Below, piece after piece: positions 5,760 to 13,533 of a stretch of 14,026 bases of DNA. Position 1 is the first letter of the stretch. Each line of letters starts with the position of its first letter. Both the position numbers and the translations under genes were made by a program. The stretch lies in assembly GCA_020026215.1 (NCBI GenBank), contig JAHHQT010000045.1, positions 1-14,026 on the forward strand. Direction: 5' to 3'. The stretch comes from Muribaculaceae bacterium (lineage in GTDB: Bacteria; Bacteroidota; Bacteroidia; Bacteroidales; Muribaculaceae). The notes beneath the pieces are model-generated. The model did no database searches, was not told the origin of the DNA, and saw nothing but the letters and a program-made list of their open reading frames with translations.

Positions 5760-7715
5760 CTATAAAGTTTCTTTCTTGGCACGCATGCTGTCCCAAATCA
5801 AGTAAGCAATCAAAAGGATGTAAACCACCAAACCGCCTAATTGAAGAGTACCTTCTGACAAGTTGTTAGTGTATTCAAATCCGCCAAAACGCATACCTGC
5901 GCTGACAACACCCATCAATGCACCACCGGCAATAAATCCTGATGCCAACAATGTACCGCGGTTCTTGCGAGCTTCGTTCAAGTCGTTGTCTTTAGAACGT
6001 GTGCTGACAAACCAGCTGATCAAACCACCGACCAACAACGGAGTATTCAATTGCAATGGAATGAACATACCCAAAGAGAATGCCAATGCAGGAACACCCA
6101 ACCAGTTCAAAAGAACCGCCAAGATAGCACCGACACCGTAAAGCATCCAAGGAGTGTCACCACCCATCATCAAAGGTTCGATAACAGCAGCCATGGCGTT
6201 AGCTTGAGGTGCAGCCAAAGCATTGTCGCCTGTAAAGCCGTAAACTTTAGCCAAGACCATGATTACACCACCAACTGTGATGGCAGAAACGAATGTTCCG
6301 ACCAATTTCCAAGTTTGTTGTTTTTGAGGTGTACTACCCAACCAGTAACCGATTTTCATATCAGTTACCATACCGCCTGCCATTGACAAGGCTGTACAAA
6401 CCACACCACCGATAATCATTGAAGCCACGATACCGCCTGCACCTTTCAAGCCGATAGCTACGAAAATGGCAGAAGCGATAATCAATGTCATCAAAGTCAT
6501 ACCTGATACAGGGTTTGAACCTACGATAGCAATTGCGTTAGCAGCCACTGTAGTAAACAAGAAGGCAATGATAGTCACTACCAAGAAGGCAACGACAGTT
6601 TGTCCGAAGTTATGGATAACACCGAAATAGAAGAATACGAAAGTAATCAACAAAGCGGCAATCAAAGCGAAGGTAAGCACCTTCATTGAAATATCTTTTT
6701 GTGTGCGAACGATGTCTTTTACAGAAACGCCTTTGCCCTTGATTTCACGGCCAGCCAAACCGACAGCACCACGAATGATGCTCCATGATTTGATGATACC
6801 GATGATACCTGACATGGCGATACCGCCAATACCGATGTAGCGAGCCTGACCTGTAAAGATTTCGTCAGCCGACAATTCAGTAGGAGCAATGTAGCCAATC
6901 AACGGAGTGATGACAAACCAGATGAAAGCACTACCGGCGAAGATGATGAAACTGTATTTCAAACCGACGATGTAACCCAAGCCCAACACAGCAGCACCTG
7001 TATTTACCTTGAATACCATCTTGGCTTGGTCTGCCACTTCAGCACCCCAGGCAGTAGCTTTGGTAGTGATGACTTCAGCCCACCAGTGGAAAGTAGAAAG
7101 AAGGAAGTCGTAGATACCACCGACCAAACCTGCAATAATCAAAGGTTTGACTTGGTTGCCTGCCTTCTCACCGGAGATAAGCACTTGTGTTGTAGCTGTA
7201 GCTTCCGGGAAAGGGAACTTTCCGTGCATGTCCGAGCAGAAATACTTGCGGAACGGAATGAAGAACAAAATACCCAATACACCACCCAACAATGAGCTTA
7301 GGAAAATCTCAAGGAATGAAACGGTGATTTCACTTCCGTAAGTGGCTTGCAGGATGTACAATGCCGGCAAAGTGAAGATTGCACCTGCCACCACGATACC
7401 TGATGAAGCACCGATAGATTGGATAATCACATTTTGTCCCAAAGCATTCTTTTTGCGCAATGCTCCTGACATACCTACAGCAATGATTGCGATAGGAATT
7501 GCTGCTTCAAACACTTGCCCAACTTTCAATCCCAAGTAAGCTGTGGCAGCACTGAAAATAACAGCCATCAGCAAACCCACTCCGACAGAATAAGGCGTTA
7601 CTTCGGCGTAATTTTGATCCGGTTTCATCACCGGCACGTATTTTTCACCGGGATTTAATTCACGGAAGGCGTTTTCAGGGAGGTCAACTCCCTTAGTTTT
7701 CTTTTCGTCTTGCAT
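5760..7715 (-). CDS. OPT-family oligopeptide transporter
   Basis: This is a 651-residue integral membrane protein with a short charged N-terminus and roughly 14-16 hydrophobic segments. The stretch after residue 40, PYSVGVGLLMAVIFSAATAY followed by LGLKVGQVFEAAIP, is characteristic of bacterial members of the oligopeptide transporter (OPT) family. So is the segment KFPFPEATATTQVLISGE, which precedes a membrane helix. OPT proteins are secondary, proton-coupled carriers; characterised members move small peptides or metal chelates. The substrate here is unknown. The gene is monocistronic: it has its own terminator, and the neighbour upstream is divergent. The ATG at 7715 directly precedes a normal soluble N-terminus. 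Confidence 0.92.
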   Translation of the reverse strand: MQDEKKTKGVDLPENAFRELNPGEKYVPVMKPDQNYAEVTPYSVGVGLLMAVIFSAATAYLGLKVGQVFEAAIPIAIIAVGMSGALRKKNALGQNVIIQSIGASSGIVVAGAIFTLPALYILQATYGSEITVSFLEIFLSSLLGGVLGILFFIPFRKYFCSDMHGKFPFPEATATTQVLISGEKAGNQVKPLIIAGLVGGIYDFLLSTFHWWAEVITTKATAWGAEVADQAKMVFKVNTGAAVLGLGYIVGLKYSFIIFAGSAFIWFVITPLIGYIAPTELSADEIFTGQARYIGIGGIAMSGIIGIIKSWSIIRGAVGLAGREIKGKGVSVKDIVRTQKDISMKVLTFALIAALLITFVFFYFGVIHNFGQTVVAFLVVTIIAFLFTTVAANAIAIVGSNPVSGMTLMTLIIASAIFVAIGLKGAGGIVASMIIGGVVCTALSMAGGMVTDMKIGYWLGSTPQKQQTWKLVGTFVSAITVGGVIMVLAKVYGFTGDNALAAPQANAMAAVIEPLMMGGDTPWMLYGVGAILAVLLNWLGVPALAFSLGMFIPLQLNTPLLVGGLISWFVSTRSKDNDLNEARKNRGTLLASGFIAGGALMGVVSAGMRFGGFEYTNNLSEGTLQLGGLVVYILLIAYLIWDSMRAKKETL

Positions 7716-7756
7716 CGTTATTTTTAGTTATTAATTAATTTTCAAAAAGATAAATG

Positions 7757-7764
7757 CAAAAATA
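7757..7764 (-). promoter_or_regulatory. -7 box of the OPT transporter gene
   Basis: On the minus strand this reads TATTTTTG, an exact TAnnTTTG match 41 bp upstream of the ATG. No -33 TTTG is seen at 19-21 bp. The region is T-rich, so chance is possible. Confidence 0.4.
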
Positions 7765-7845
7765 CAAAAAATTAATCATCGTGTCCGCCATTGTTGAGAT
7801 TTTTATAATATTTCTTCGAAATTTTCACGATAAATCTTTTTTTAC

Positions 7846-7853
7846 TAACTTTA
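7846..7853 (+). promoter_or_regulatory. possible -7 box of the polyprenyl synthase operon
   Basis: TAACTTTA matches TAnnTTTG with one mismatch. TTTC at 7823-7826 sits 19 bases upstream. The leader would be about 80 bases. It contains two nested inverted repeats (CAATATG/CATATTG and TGTAA/TTACA, between 7859 and 7901) of unknown meaning. Nothing else is seen in the 221-bp divergent gap. Confidence 0.35.
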
Positions 7854-7936
7854 CGTTGCAATATGTAAGCATTATTTTACAATTTAGATTTTCACATATT
7901 GTTGGAACTTAAGAAATCGTAAAACTATTATCTTCT

Positions 7937-8914
7937 ATGAAAAAACTTGAAGAATACATCGCTTTGGCTGAAAAAGCCCTAAATGAGATTGAATACCCGG
8001 AAGTCCCTACAGGATTGTATGAACCTATCAAATACGGCATGTCACAAGGTGGCAAGCGCTTGCGTCCTGTACTTCTTTTGGCTTCTTACGAGGCATTGGG
8101 AGGAAACCCTGAAGACGTACTTTCACAAGCTGCTGCCATTGAAATGTACCACAACTTCACCCTTCTTCACGATGATGTGATGGATAATGCCGATTTGCGC
8201 CGTGGACAGCCTACCGTTTGCAAAAAATGGAACAACAACACCGCAATCCTTTCAGGCGATGCCATGCTGACTATGGCAAGTATGCTTTTATTGAAGAATA
8301 TGCCTGCCGAAAAGATTATCAAACTTTCTCAAACATTCAACAAAGCAGCTATCGAAGTTTTCGAAGGACAACAATATGATATGGATTTTGAAAGTCGCAA
8401 CAATGTGACTATCGACGAATATATTCACATGATTCGCTTGAAGACATCCGTCCTTTTGGGATGTGCAAGCAAGTTGGGTGCTGAAGCAGCCGACGGAGAA
8501 AGCGAAAAATGCGAAGCTCTTTACAATTTTGCCATGAACCTTGGCGTTGCTTTCCAATTACAGGACGACTGGTTGGACGTTTACGGTGATGCTAAAGTAT
8601 TCGGCAAGTCTATCGGCGGTGACATCTTGAACAACAAGAAGACATTGTTGCTCATCAACGCCATGAACATTGCCAAAGGTGCAGACAAGGAAGAATTGGA
8701 CTACTTGTTGAACTCAACCGACGTTTTCCCTGCTGAAAAAATTGCAGCCGTCACAAGCATCTACAACCGTTTGGGCATTGACAAAATCTGTGTGGAAAAT
8801 ATAGAGAAATACAATAACATCGCATTAGACTATTTGGCTAAAGCCGGTTTGGACGAAGACGCCTACAACTTCTTTGTAGAATTCGACCAAAAAATCATGG
8901 GAAGAAACAAATAA
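7937..8914 (+). CDS. short-chain polyprenyl diphosphate synthase (FPP/GGPP synthase type)
   Basis: This 325-residue soluble trans-prenyltransferase adds isopentenyl diphosphate to allylic diphosphates in the isoprenoid pathway. GGKRLRP at 38-44 binds diphosphate. The first Asp-rich motif DDVMD is at 79-83, followed by LRRG. The second, DDWLD, is at 210-214, followed by GKSIGGDILNNKKT. Phe74, five residues before the first DDxxD, and the lack of a two-residue insertion in that motif resemble type I GGPP synthases. An aromatic at this site limits chain length, so I infer a C15-C20 product. The symbol ispA is possible but not certain. The tatD-like gene follows after 6 bp. Confidence 0.93.
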   Translation: MKKLEEYIALAEKALNEIEYPEVPTGLYEPIKYGMSQGGKRLRPVLLLASYEALGGNPEDVLSQAAAIEMYHNFTLLHDDVMDNADLRRGQPTVCKKWNNNTAILSGDAMLTMASMLLLKNMPAEKIIKLSQTFNKAAIEVFEGQQYDMDFESRNNVTIDEYIHMIRLKTSVLLGCASKLGAEAADGESEKCEALYNFAMNLGVAFQLQDDWLDVYGDAKVFGKSIGGDILNNKKTLLLINAMNIAKGADKEELDYLLNSTDVFPAEKIAAVTSIYNRLGIDKICVENIEKYNNIALDYLAKAGLDEDAYNFFVEFDQKIMGRNK

Positions 8915-8920
8915 ACATCA

Positions 8921-9685
8921 ATGATTGATTCTCATTCTCACATTTATCTCGAAGAGTTCGACGACGACCGCAACGAGGTAGTGCGCCGTGCCAAAGAGGC
9001 AGGACTGTCACACATCGTATTGCCGAACGTGGACTTGGAAACCGTGGAACGCATGATTTCCACCCACCGTCAGTTCCCCGAATATACCTCAATGGCAATG
9101 GGACTGCACCCGACATCGGTCAACGAGAACTACAAGAAAGACTTACAAGAAACCTATACTTACTTCGCCAACCACCATTTTGTGGCTGTTGGCGAAGTCG
9201 GTATTGACCTATATTGGGACAAGACGTTCCGCAAGGAACAGATGGAAGTGTTCGACACCCAGTTGCATTGGGCAAAGGACATGGATATTCCTGTCATCAT
9301 CCACTGCCGCGACGGTTTGGACGAAGTGTTGGAAGTATTCCAGAACTTCAACGGAGAATTGCCGATGTGCGTATTCCATAGCTTCGGTGGCTCAATAGCC
9401 GATGTGGAACGCATCCGCAAGTATGGCGACTTCTATTTTGGAGTGAACGGCATCGTCACCTTCAAGAATTCCGACCTATACACCATATTGCCGACTATCG
9501 GCATCGAACGCATCCTGTTGGAAACCGACTGTCCGTATCTTGCGCCCGTACCTAAGCGAGGAAAGCGCAACGAAAGTTCGTATGTTCCGTTTATCGCGCA
9601 GAAAATCGCAGACACACTGGGACTCACCGTCACCGAAGTTTCAGACATCACCGATGCCAACGCCAAACGATTCTTTAAGTTTTAG
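8921..9685 (+). CDS. tatD: TatD-family metal-dependent hydrolase (DNase)
   Basis: This 254-residue TIM-barrel protein has the usual family length. The metal ligands are visible in order: the HxH pair His5/His7 in DSHSHIY, Glu92 in VGEVGID, His128 in IIHCRD, His153 in VFHSF, and Asp203 in LETDCPYLAP. TatD-like proteins are Mg-dependent 3'-5' DNases linked to DNA repair and DNA turnover, although substrates differ among paralogs (TatD, YcfH, YjjV), so the exact subgroup is uncertain. The ATG lies 6 bp after the prenyl synthase stop, so the two genes are very likely co-transcribed. No clear terminator follows before the tRNA-Ser promoter. Confidence 0.92.
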   Translation: MIDSHSHIYLEEFDDDRNEVVRRAKEAGLSHIVLPNVDLETVERMISTHRQFPEYTSMAMGLHPTSVNENYKKDLQETYTYFANHHFVAVGEVGIDLYWDKTFRKEQMEVFDTQLHWAKDMDIPVIIHCRDGLDEVLEVFQNFNGELPMCVFHSFGGSIADVERIRKYGDFYFGVNGIVTFKNSDLYTILPTIGIERILLETDCPYLAPVPKRGKRNESSYVPFIAQKIADTLGLTVTEVSDITDANAKRFFKF

Positions 9686-9766
9686 AAAAATATTCCGCAT
9701 TCGGTAAACAAATATCGCCTTAGGTTGTTACAATACAACAAAGGTCATTTATTCGTATTCTAACAA

Positions 9767-9797
9767 TTTGGAAATACGAAATCTTTGATTACCTTTG
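9767..9797 (+). promoter_or_regulatory. tRNA-Ser promoter (-33 TTTG, N19, -7 TACCTTTG)
   Basis: TTTG at 9767-9770 and TACCTTTG at 9790-9797, 19 bases apart, match the full Bacteroidetes promoter. The tRNA 5' end is 15 bases past the -7 box. Confidence 0.78.
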
Positions 9798-9812
9798 CAT
9801 CCACCTAAAATT

Positions 9813-9900
9813 GGAGTGATGCTCGAGTGGTTGAAGAGGCACGCCTGGAAAGCGTGTAAACGCCTAAAGCGTTTCGGGGGTTCGAATCCCCCTCCCTCCG
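9813..9900 (+). tRNA. tRNA-Ser(GGA)
   Basis: This is an 88-base class II tRNA. The anticodon stem CACGC/GCGTG encloses CTGGAAA, giving anticodon GGA at 9847-9849, which reads TCC and TCT. The long variable arm has a 6-bp stem AAACGC/GCGTTT. The T arm is GGGGG-TTCGAAT-CCCCC. The acceptor arms are GGAGTGA and TCCCTCC with discriminator G9900. The fifth acceptor pair is a T9817-C9895 mismatch. CCA is not encoded; CAA follows. Confidence 0.95.
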
Positions 9901-9905
9901 CAAGA

Positions 9906-9929
9906 TGTACCAAGAGTGGTACACTTTTT
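9906..9929 (+). terminator. intrinsic terminator after tRNA-Ser
   Basis: TGTACCA-AGAG-TGGTACA is a perfect 7-bp stem followed by CTTTTT. It separates tRNA-Ser from ssrA. Its final TTTG (9927-9930) also lies 20 bases before TAACGCAC, a poor candidate for the ssrA -7 box. Confidence 0.75.
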
Positions 9930-9970
9930 GCACATTGAAATATGAATGCATAACGCACTACATAAAACAT

Positions 9971-10369
9971 GGGGATGACCGGTTTTGACAGCGTGTAGAG
10001 GCGGTATGTAAGCACGCGGAGCGATGATGGCTATGCTCCATAATCTCAGACATCAAAAATTTAACTGGCGAAAATAATTACGCTCTCGCTGCCTAACCGA
10101 AGTACAGTAAGTTAGCTTTATTTCTGCCACAGTGGTAGAAACGAGACATCACCCGATTGCCCTGCTTCGAGACGTTTCGATAAGGTGGTGCTAAAAAAAT
10201 CGAAGATTGGGTTGGCTGTTCTTCGGTGTCAACCTGAAATTTTAGAAGATAAGTGGCGGATTGGTGGCCTAGATCCTGTCCGTTGCCGACAATCAAGTCA
10301 AGGCTAAGCGTGTAGAAAGCATATTGGTTCCGCGTTTGGACGAGAGTTCGAATCTCTCCATCTCCACCA
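9971..10369 (+). ncRNA. ssrA: transfer-messenger RNA (tmRNA)
   Basis: This 399-base RNA rescues stalled ribosomes together with SmpB. The tRNA-like ends are clear. The 5' GGGGATG pairs with CATCTCC (10359-10365), with one G-U pair. The T arm is GAGAG-TTCGAAT-CTCTC, and the 3' end is ACCA, so here CCA is encoded, unlike in the nearby tRNAs. The tag frame begins at GGC (10067) and reads GENNYALAA before TAA at 10094-10096; an alanine charged on the tmRNA comes first. The C-terminal ALAA is the usual signal for ClpXP-type proteases. G/C-rich stems in the 3' half are consistent with pseudoknots, although I did not fold them fully. Confidence 0.97.
10067..10096 (+). other. tmRNA proteolysis-tag reading frame (GENNYALAA)
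   Basis: Nine codons from GGC to GCC, then TAA, encode GENNYALAA. This is a Bacteroidetes-like tag ending in the degradation signal ALAA. Confidence 0.93.
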
Positions 10370-10372
10370 TAG

Positions 10373-10403
10373 AGGCTAAATCTGAATAGGTTTAGCCTTT
10401 TTT
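10373..10403 (+). terminator. intrinsic terminator after ssrA
   Basis: AGGCTAAA and TTTAGCCT form an 8-bp stem with a 10-base loop, followed by a run of T. It begins 4 bases after the tmRNA CCA end. Confidence 0.88.
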
Positions 10404-10459
10404 GTTGCCCTTATTCCAAATCTTTTGGGGAAATCTTTTCAATTACTAAAAACATCATG

Positions 10460-10467
10460 TAACTTTA
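10460..10467 (+). promoter_or_regulatory. possible -7 box of the secreted-protein gene
   Basis: TAACTTTA matches TAnnTTTG with one mismatch. TTTC at 10437-10440, 19 bases upstream, resembles a -33 element. The leader would be about 55 bases. Confidence 0.35.
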
Positions 10468-10526
10468 CATTTCCAAATAATCCATAGTTATTAGACCAAC
10501 AAGAAATATTAATTATACCATAAATC

Positions 10527-11204
10527 ATGAAACAACTAACCTTACTATTATCAATGTTGCTCATATTTTCAACAACATTATTCGCTCAAAAAAATATCAC
10601 TAAATTTTTAGGAATTCCTGTTGATGGAACCAAATCAGAAATGATAAAACGATTAAAAGAAAAAGGATTTAAAGAACATCCTTTTCGTGATGAATTCCTA
10701 ATCGGAGAATTTAATGGAGAAGATGCTTCCATTAGCATAAAAACAAATAATGGTAAGGTATGGAGAATCGCTGTTTTATTTGATTATTCAACAACCGATG
10801 AATCTCAAATAAAAATACGTTTCAATAATTTATGTTACCAATTTAGTAAAAACAAAAAATACCATTCCTTTGATGACATTTCTAAATATGAAATACCAGA
10901 AGACGAAAATATTTTATATGAAATGACCATTAATCACAAAGTATATGATGCTAATTTCATACAAATGGATCAAGACCTTATTGTAAAGGAATTAGTATCC
11001 TTCAGTTCTAAATATACTGATGAACAAATGAAAAACCCATCAGAAGAACTGATAGCAGAATTCAACAACGTCCAAAATGGGATATATGAAAAGCTAAGCA
11101 ATTCGCTTGTTTGGTTTAGACTTCTAAAAAATGGGAATTCCCTATTTAGCATCGTTTTATTCTATGACAACTTATACAATCAAGCACATGGCGAAGATTT
11201 ATAA
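10527..11204 (+). CDS. secreted protein of unknown function
   Basis: This is a 225-residue protein with a clear Sec signal peptide: MKQLTLLLSMLLIFSTTLFA, with likely cleavage after Ala20 before QKN. There is no lipobox Cys. The mature protein begins with ITKFLGIPVDGTKSEMIKRL. I have seen similar openings (FxGIPVDG followed by a Lys-rich helix) in uncharacterised Bacteroidales secreted proteins, but I know no function. The rest mixes short beta-like and charged segments, with no catalytic motif and no membrane anchor. It is therefore probably periplasmic or exported. The gene is visibly more AT-rich than recA, obgE or tatD, with many AAA, ATA and TTA codons. This may reflect low expression or later acquisition. 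It stands alone between the ssrA terminator and a bidirectional terminator. Confidence 0.85.
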   Translation: MKQLTLLLSMLLIFSTTLFAQKNITKFLGIPVDGTKSEMIKRLKEKGFKEHPFRDEFLIGEFNGEDASISIKTNNGKVWRIAVLFDYSTTDESQIKIRFNNLCYQFSKNKKYHSFDDISKYEIPEDENILYEMTINHKVYDANFIQMDQDLIVKELVSFSSKYTDEQMKNPSEELIAEFNNVQNGIYEKLSNSLVWFRLLKNGNSLFSIVLFYDNLYNQAHGEDL

Positions 11205-11226
11205 CTCCTAAGATTATATATAAAAC

Positions 11227-11270
11227 AACCGCACCCAAATTGCCAAGGCAAATTGGGTGCGGTTTATTTT
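11227..11270. terminator. bidirectional terminator between convergent genes
   Basis: Two 18-base arms (11227-11244 and 11247-11264) pair with one mismatch. T-rich sequence follows on the plus strand and an A-rich stretch precedes on the other side. It serves both the secreted-protein gene and the recA-ssb transcript. Confidence 0.87.
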
Positions 11271-11286
11271 AGGGTATCGTGTTATT

Positions 11287-11634
11287 CTAACCTTGTTGTT
11301 TTTGGCTTTGACCTAAAAATTCCAAGTTTTCAACATAGATTTCTGTAACAGAATGCTTGATGGCATTTTGATCCTGCCAAGTGCGTGTACGCAATTTGCC
11401 TTCCACATAAAGTTTAGCACCCGTACGGATGTACTTTTCTGCAAACTCGGCAAGTTTGTTCCACATCACAAGTCTGTGCCACTCTGTCTTTTCAGGGACT
11501 TGCACGCCCTGAGCTGTGGTAAATGCTCGGTCAGTAGTAGCAAGTGTCAATTCTGCTACAGGCTTACCTTCTACATATCTGATTTGAGGGTCTTTGCCCA
11601 CATTGCCAATCAGCATTACTTTATTCAGTGCCAT
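11287..11634 (-). CDS. ssb: single-stranded DNA-binding protein
   Basis: This 115-residue protein is essentially one OB fold. It starts MALNKVMLIGNVGKDPQIRY, a classic SSB N-terminus, and has TEWHRLVMWNKLAEFAEKYI and KLYVEGKLRTRTW as the conserved core. It binds ssDNA during replication, recombination and repair. It ends GQSQKQQG directly after the fold. The acidic C-terminal tip (DDDIPF type) that recruits partner proteins in E. coli is absent, and there is no long Gln/Pro-rich linker. It may be a secondary SSB paralog rather than the replication SSB. It is the last gene of the run bcp-recA-proC-ssb, 20 bp after proC. Confidence 0.93.
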   Translation of the reverse strand: MALNKVMLIGNVGKDPQIRYVEGKPVAELTLATTDRAFTTAQGVQVPEKTEWHRLVMWNKLAEFAEKYIRTGAKLYVEGKLRTRTWQDQNAIKHSVTEIYVENLEFLGQSQKQQG

Positions 11635-11654
11635 AACTATGTGTTTTTAAATGT

Positions 11655-12446
11655 TTATTTTATGCTTGCCTTTAACCCTTCAATCACAGCATTGGTAAAG
11701 CCACAGGCCTCCATTTTGTTCAAACCTTTGATGGTCAAACCACCAGGAGTTGTCACTTTATCAATTTCTGCTTCAGGATGTGAATCGTTAGCTTCAAGCA
11801 GACCTGCAGCACCAACCATAGTTTGTCCTACAAGCATTTGAGCCTGTTTTGGAGTCAAACCCAATTCCACACCACCTTCGACGGAAGCACGGATATAGCG
11901 CAAAGCATAGGCTGTTCCGCAAGAACAAAGTGCCATGGCTGGATTCATCAGACGTTCTTCCACCAACAAAGTCTTGCCGGATTTGTCGAACAAGGATTGT
12001 ACCAATTGCTCCTGTTCATCGGTCGCTCCCGATTGGGAAATGACAGTCATGCTCTGACCGATTGCAATCGCAGTATTAGGGATAACTCGGAACAACGGGC
12101 ATTGCTTGCTGTCGATAGTAAACAATCCTGCCAATTCTTCAAAAGTCTTGCCGGCAACCACAGAGATTACAATTTGAGAGGCGTTCATTTCGTCTCTCAC
12201 TTCTTTTGCCACTGTTTCCAACAACCAAGGTTTGACGGCAAAGACCACCATATCGGCATCTTTCACCACCTCTTTGTTGTCAGTAGAAATCTCGACGCAC
12301 GGAAATTGAGATTTCAATGCGTCGAGTTTAGCTTGTGTTCTATTTGAAACGGAAATCACGTTGTCCTTGCTGAATTCAGCATCCATCGCCAATGAACGTG
12401 CGATTGCACCGCCCATATTTCCGCATCCTATAACAGCTATTTTCAT
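11655..12446 (-). CDS. proC: pyrroline-5-carboxylate reductase
   Basis: This 263-residue cytoplasmic enzyme reduces pyrroline-5-carboxylate to proline with NAD(P)H, the last step of proline synthesis. The N-terminal Rossmann motif is VIGCGNMGGAIA at about 5-16. FAVKPWLL follows, and the C-terminal signature TTPGGLTIKGL is intact. The segment normally reading GSGPAY is CSCGTAYALRYIRA here, a Cys/Thr variant of the usual substrate-side motif. I infer that it is still active because all other signatures are present. The gene lies between recA and ssb with short gaps of 19 and 20 bp, although its job is unrelated to theirs. The linkage probably reflects shared transcription only. Confidence 0.94.
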   Translation of the reverse strand: MKIAVIGCGNMGGAIARSLAMDAEFSKDNVISVSNRTQAKLDALKSQFPCVEISTDNKEVVKDADMVVFAVKPWLLETVAKEVRDEMNASQIVISVVAGKTFEELAGLFTIDSKQCPLFRVIPNTAIAIGQSMTVISQSGATDEQEQLVQSLFDKSGKTLLVEERLMNPAMALCSCGTAYALRYIRASVEGGVELGLTPKQAQMLVGQTMVGAAGLLEANDSHPEAEIDKVTTPGGLTIKGLNKMEACGFTNAVIEGLKASIK

Positions 12447-12465
12447 TTTATTCGTTTTTCAATGA

Positions 12466-13524
12466 CTAATCAACTGCCTTTACTTCTTCAGTTGCTTCTT
12501 CGCCATTATTGAATAGTTTTTCTTTAATTTTAGCTTCCAATTCGTCAGCCAATTCAGGATTGTCGGCAATCAATTTCTTGACAGCTTCACGACCTTGTCC
12601 CAATTTGGTTGAATCGTAAGAGAACCAAGAACCGCTCTTGGCGATAATGCCCAATTCCACGCCCAAGTCAAGGATTTCTGCACTATGAGAAACGCCTTCA
12701 CCGAACGACATTTCAAATTCGGCTTTCTTGAATGGAGGTGCCACCTTGTTCTTCACCACTTTCACTTTGGTCATATATCCAAGCACGTCTTCGCCTTGTT
12801 TTATGGCGCTGGTACGACGGATATCCAAACGAACTGAAGAATAGAACTTCAAGGCGTTACCACCGGTAGTAGTTTCAGGAGAACCCCACATTACACCAAT
12901 CTTATCACGCAATTGGTTAATGAAGATACAAGTGGTTTTGGTCTTGGAAATGGTTGAAGTCAATTTACGCAAAGCCTGCGACATCAAACGAGCTTGCAAG
13001 CCCATTTGTTTTTCACCCATTGCACCTTCGATTTCTGCTTTCGGTGTCAACGCTGCAACAGAGTCAATCACGATAATATCGATAGCAGAAGAACGTATCA
13101 ACTGTTCTGCAATTTCCAATGCCTGTTCACCGTTGTCCGGTTGTGAAATCCAAAGGTTGTTGACATCCACGCCCAATTTTTCGGCATAGAAACGGTCAAA
13201 TGCGTGTTCAGCATCGATAATGGCAGCTATACCGCCTTGTTTTTGAGCCTGTGCAATGGCCAAGATAGCCAATGTTGTCTTACCTGAAGATTCTGGGCCA
13301 TAGATTTCGATGATACGGCCACGTGGATAACCGCCGACACCCAAGGCATAGTCCAAACCGATAATACCGGAAGGAATAACCTCGATGTTTTCGATACTTT
13401 CGTCACCCAATTTCATGATAGCGCCACGACCGAAATCCTTCTCAATCTTTGACATAGCGTTTTGCAACGCTTTCAATTTTTCACTTTCAACCGGTTTTTT
13501 GTCGGTTGCTTCTTTTGCTCCCAT
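12466..13524 (-). CDS. recA: recombinase RecA
   Basis: This 352-residue ATPase forms the ssDNA filament for homologous recombination and SOS-type signalling. Walker A GPESSGKT is at 76-83, the preceding GVGGYPRGRIIEIY is intact, and Walker B IIVIDS is at 150-155. The L1 loop region and FINQLRDKIG follow. Loop L2 then reads VMWGSPETTTGGNALKFYSS at 211-230. In E. coli the same stretch reads MFGNPETTTGG, so Phe203 is Trp213 here and Asn205 is Ser215. The C-terminus is acidic, as usual. The gene starts 9 bp after the bcp stop, with no separate promoter visible, so it seems to be read from the bcp promoter. I see no obvious SOS box. Confidence 0.98.
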   Translation of the reverse strand: MGAKEATDKKPVESEKLKALQNAMSKIEKDFGRGAIMKLGDESIENIEVIPSGIIGLDYALGVGGYPRGRIIEIYGPESSGKTTLAILAIAQAQKQGGIAAIIDAEHAFDRFYAEKLGVDVNNLWISQPDNGEQALEIAEQLIRSSAIDIIVIDSVAALTPKAEIEGAMGEKQMGLQARLMSQALRKLTSTISKTKTTCIFINQLRDKIGVMWGSPETTTGGNALKFYSSVRLDIRRTSAIKQGEDVLGYMTKVKVVKNKVAPPFKKAEFEMSFGEGVSHSAEILDLGVELGIIAKSGSWFSYDSTKLGQGREAVKKLIADNPELADELEAKIKEKLFNNGEEATEEVKAVD

Positions 13525-13533
13525 AGCTATGTC

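Noticed and set aside
9718..9744. Imperfect hairpin CCTT..GTTGT / ACAAC..AAGG after tatD
   Set aside because: The stem is interrupted and no T tract follows, so it is not a convincing terminator.
9749..10015. Minus-strand frame containing the AEGGGFEPP motif
   Set aside because: This motif is the well-known antisense translation of a tRNA T arm. The frame overlaps tRNA-Ser and the start of ssrA.
10093..10296. 67-residue minus-strand frame
   Set aside because: It lies entirely within the tmRNA and has no supporting features.
9971..10403. Integration site for a mobile element at the ssrA 3' end
   Set aside because: ssrA is a common attachment site, but I saw no integrase and no second copy of the ssrA 3' end in the window.
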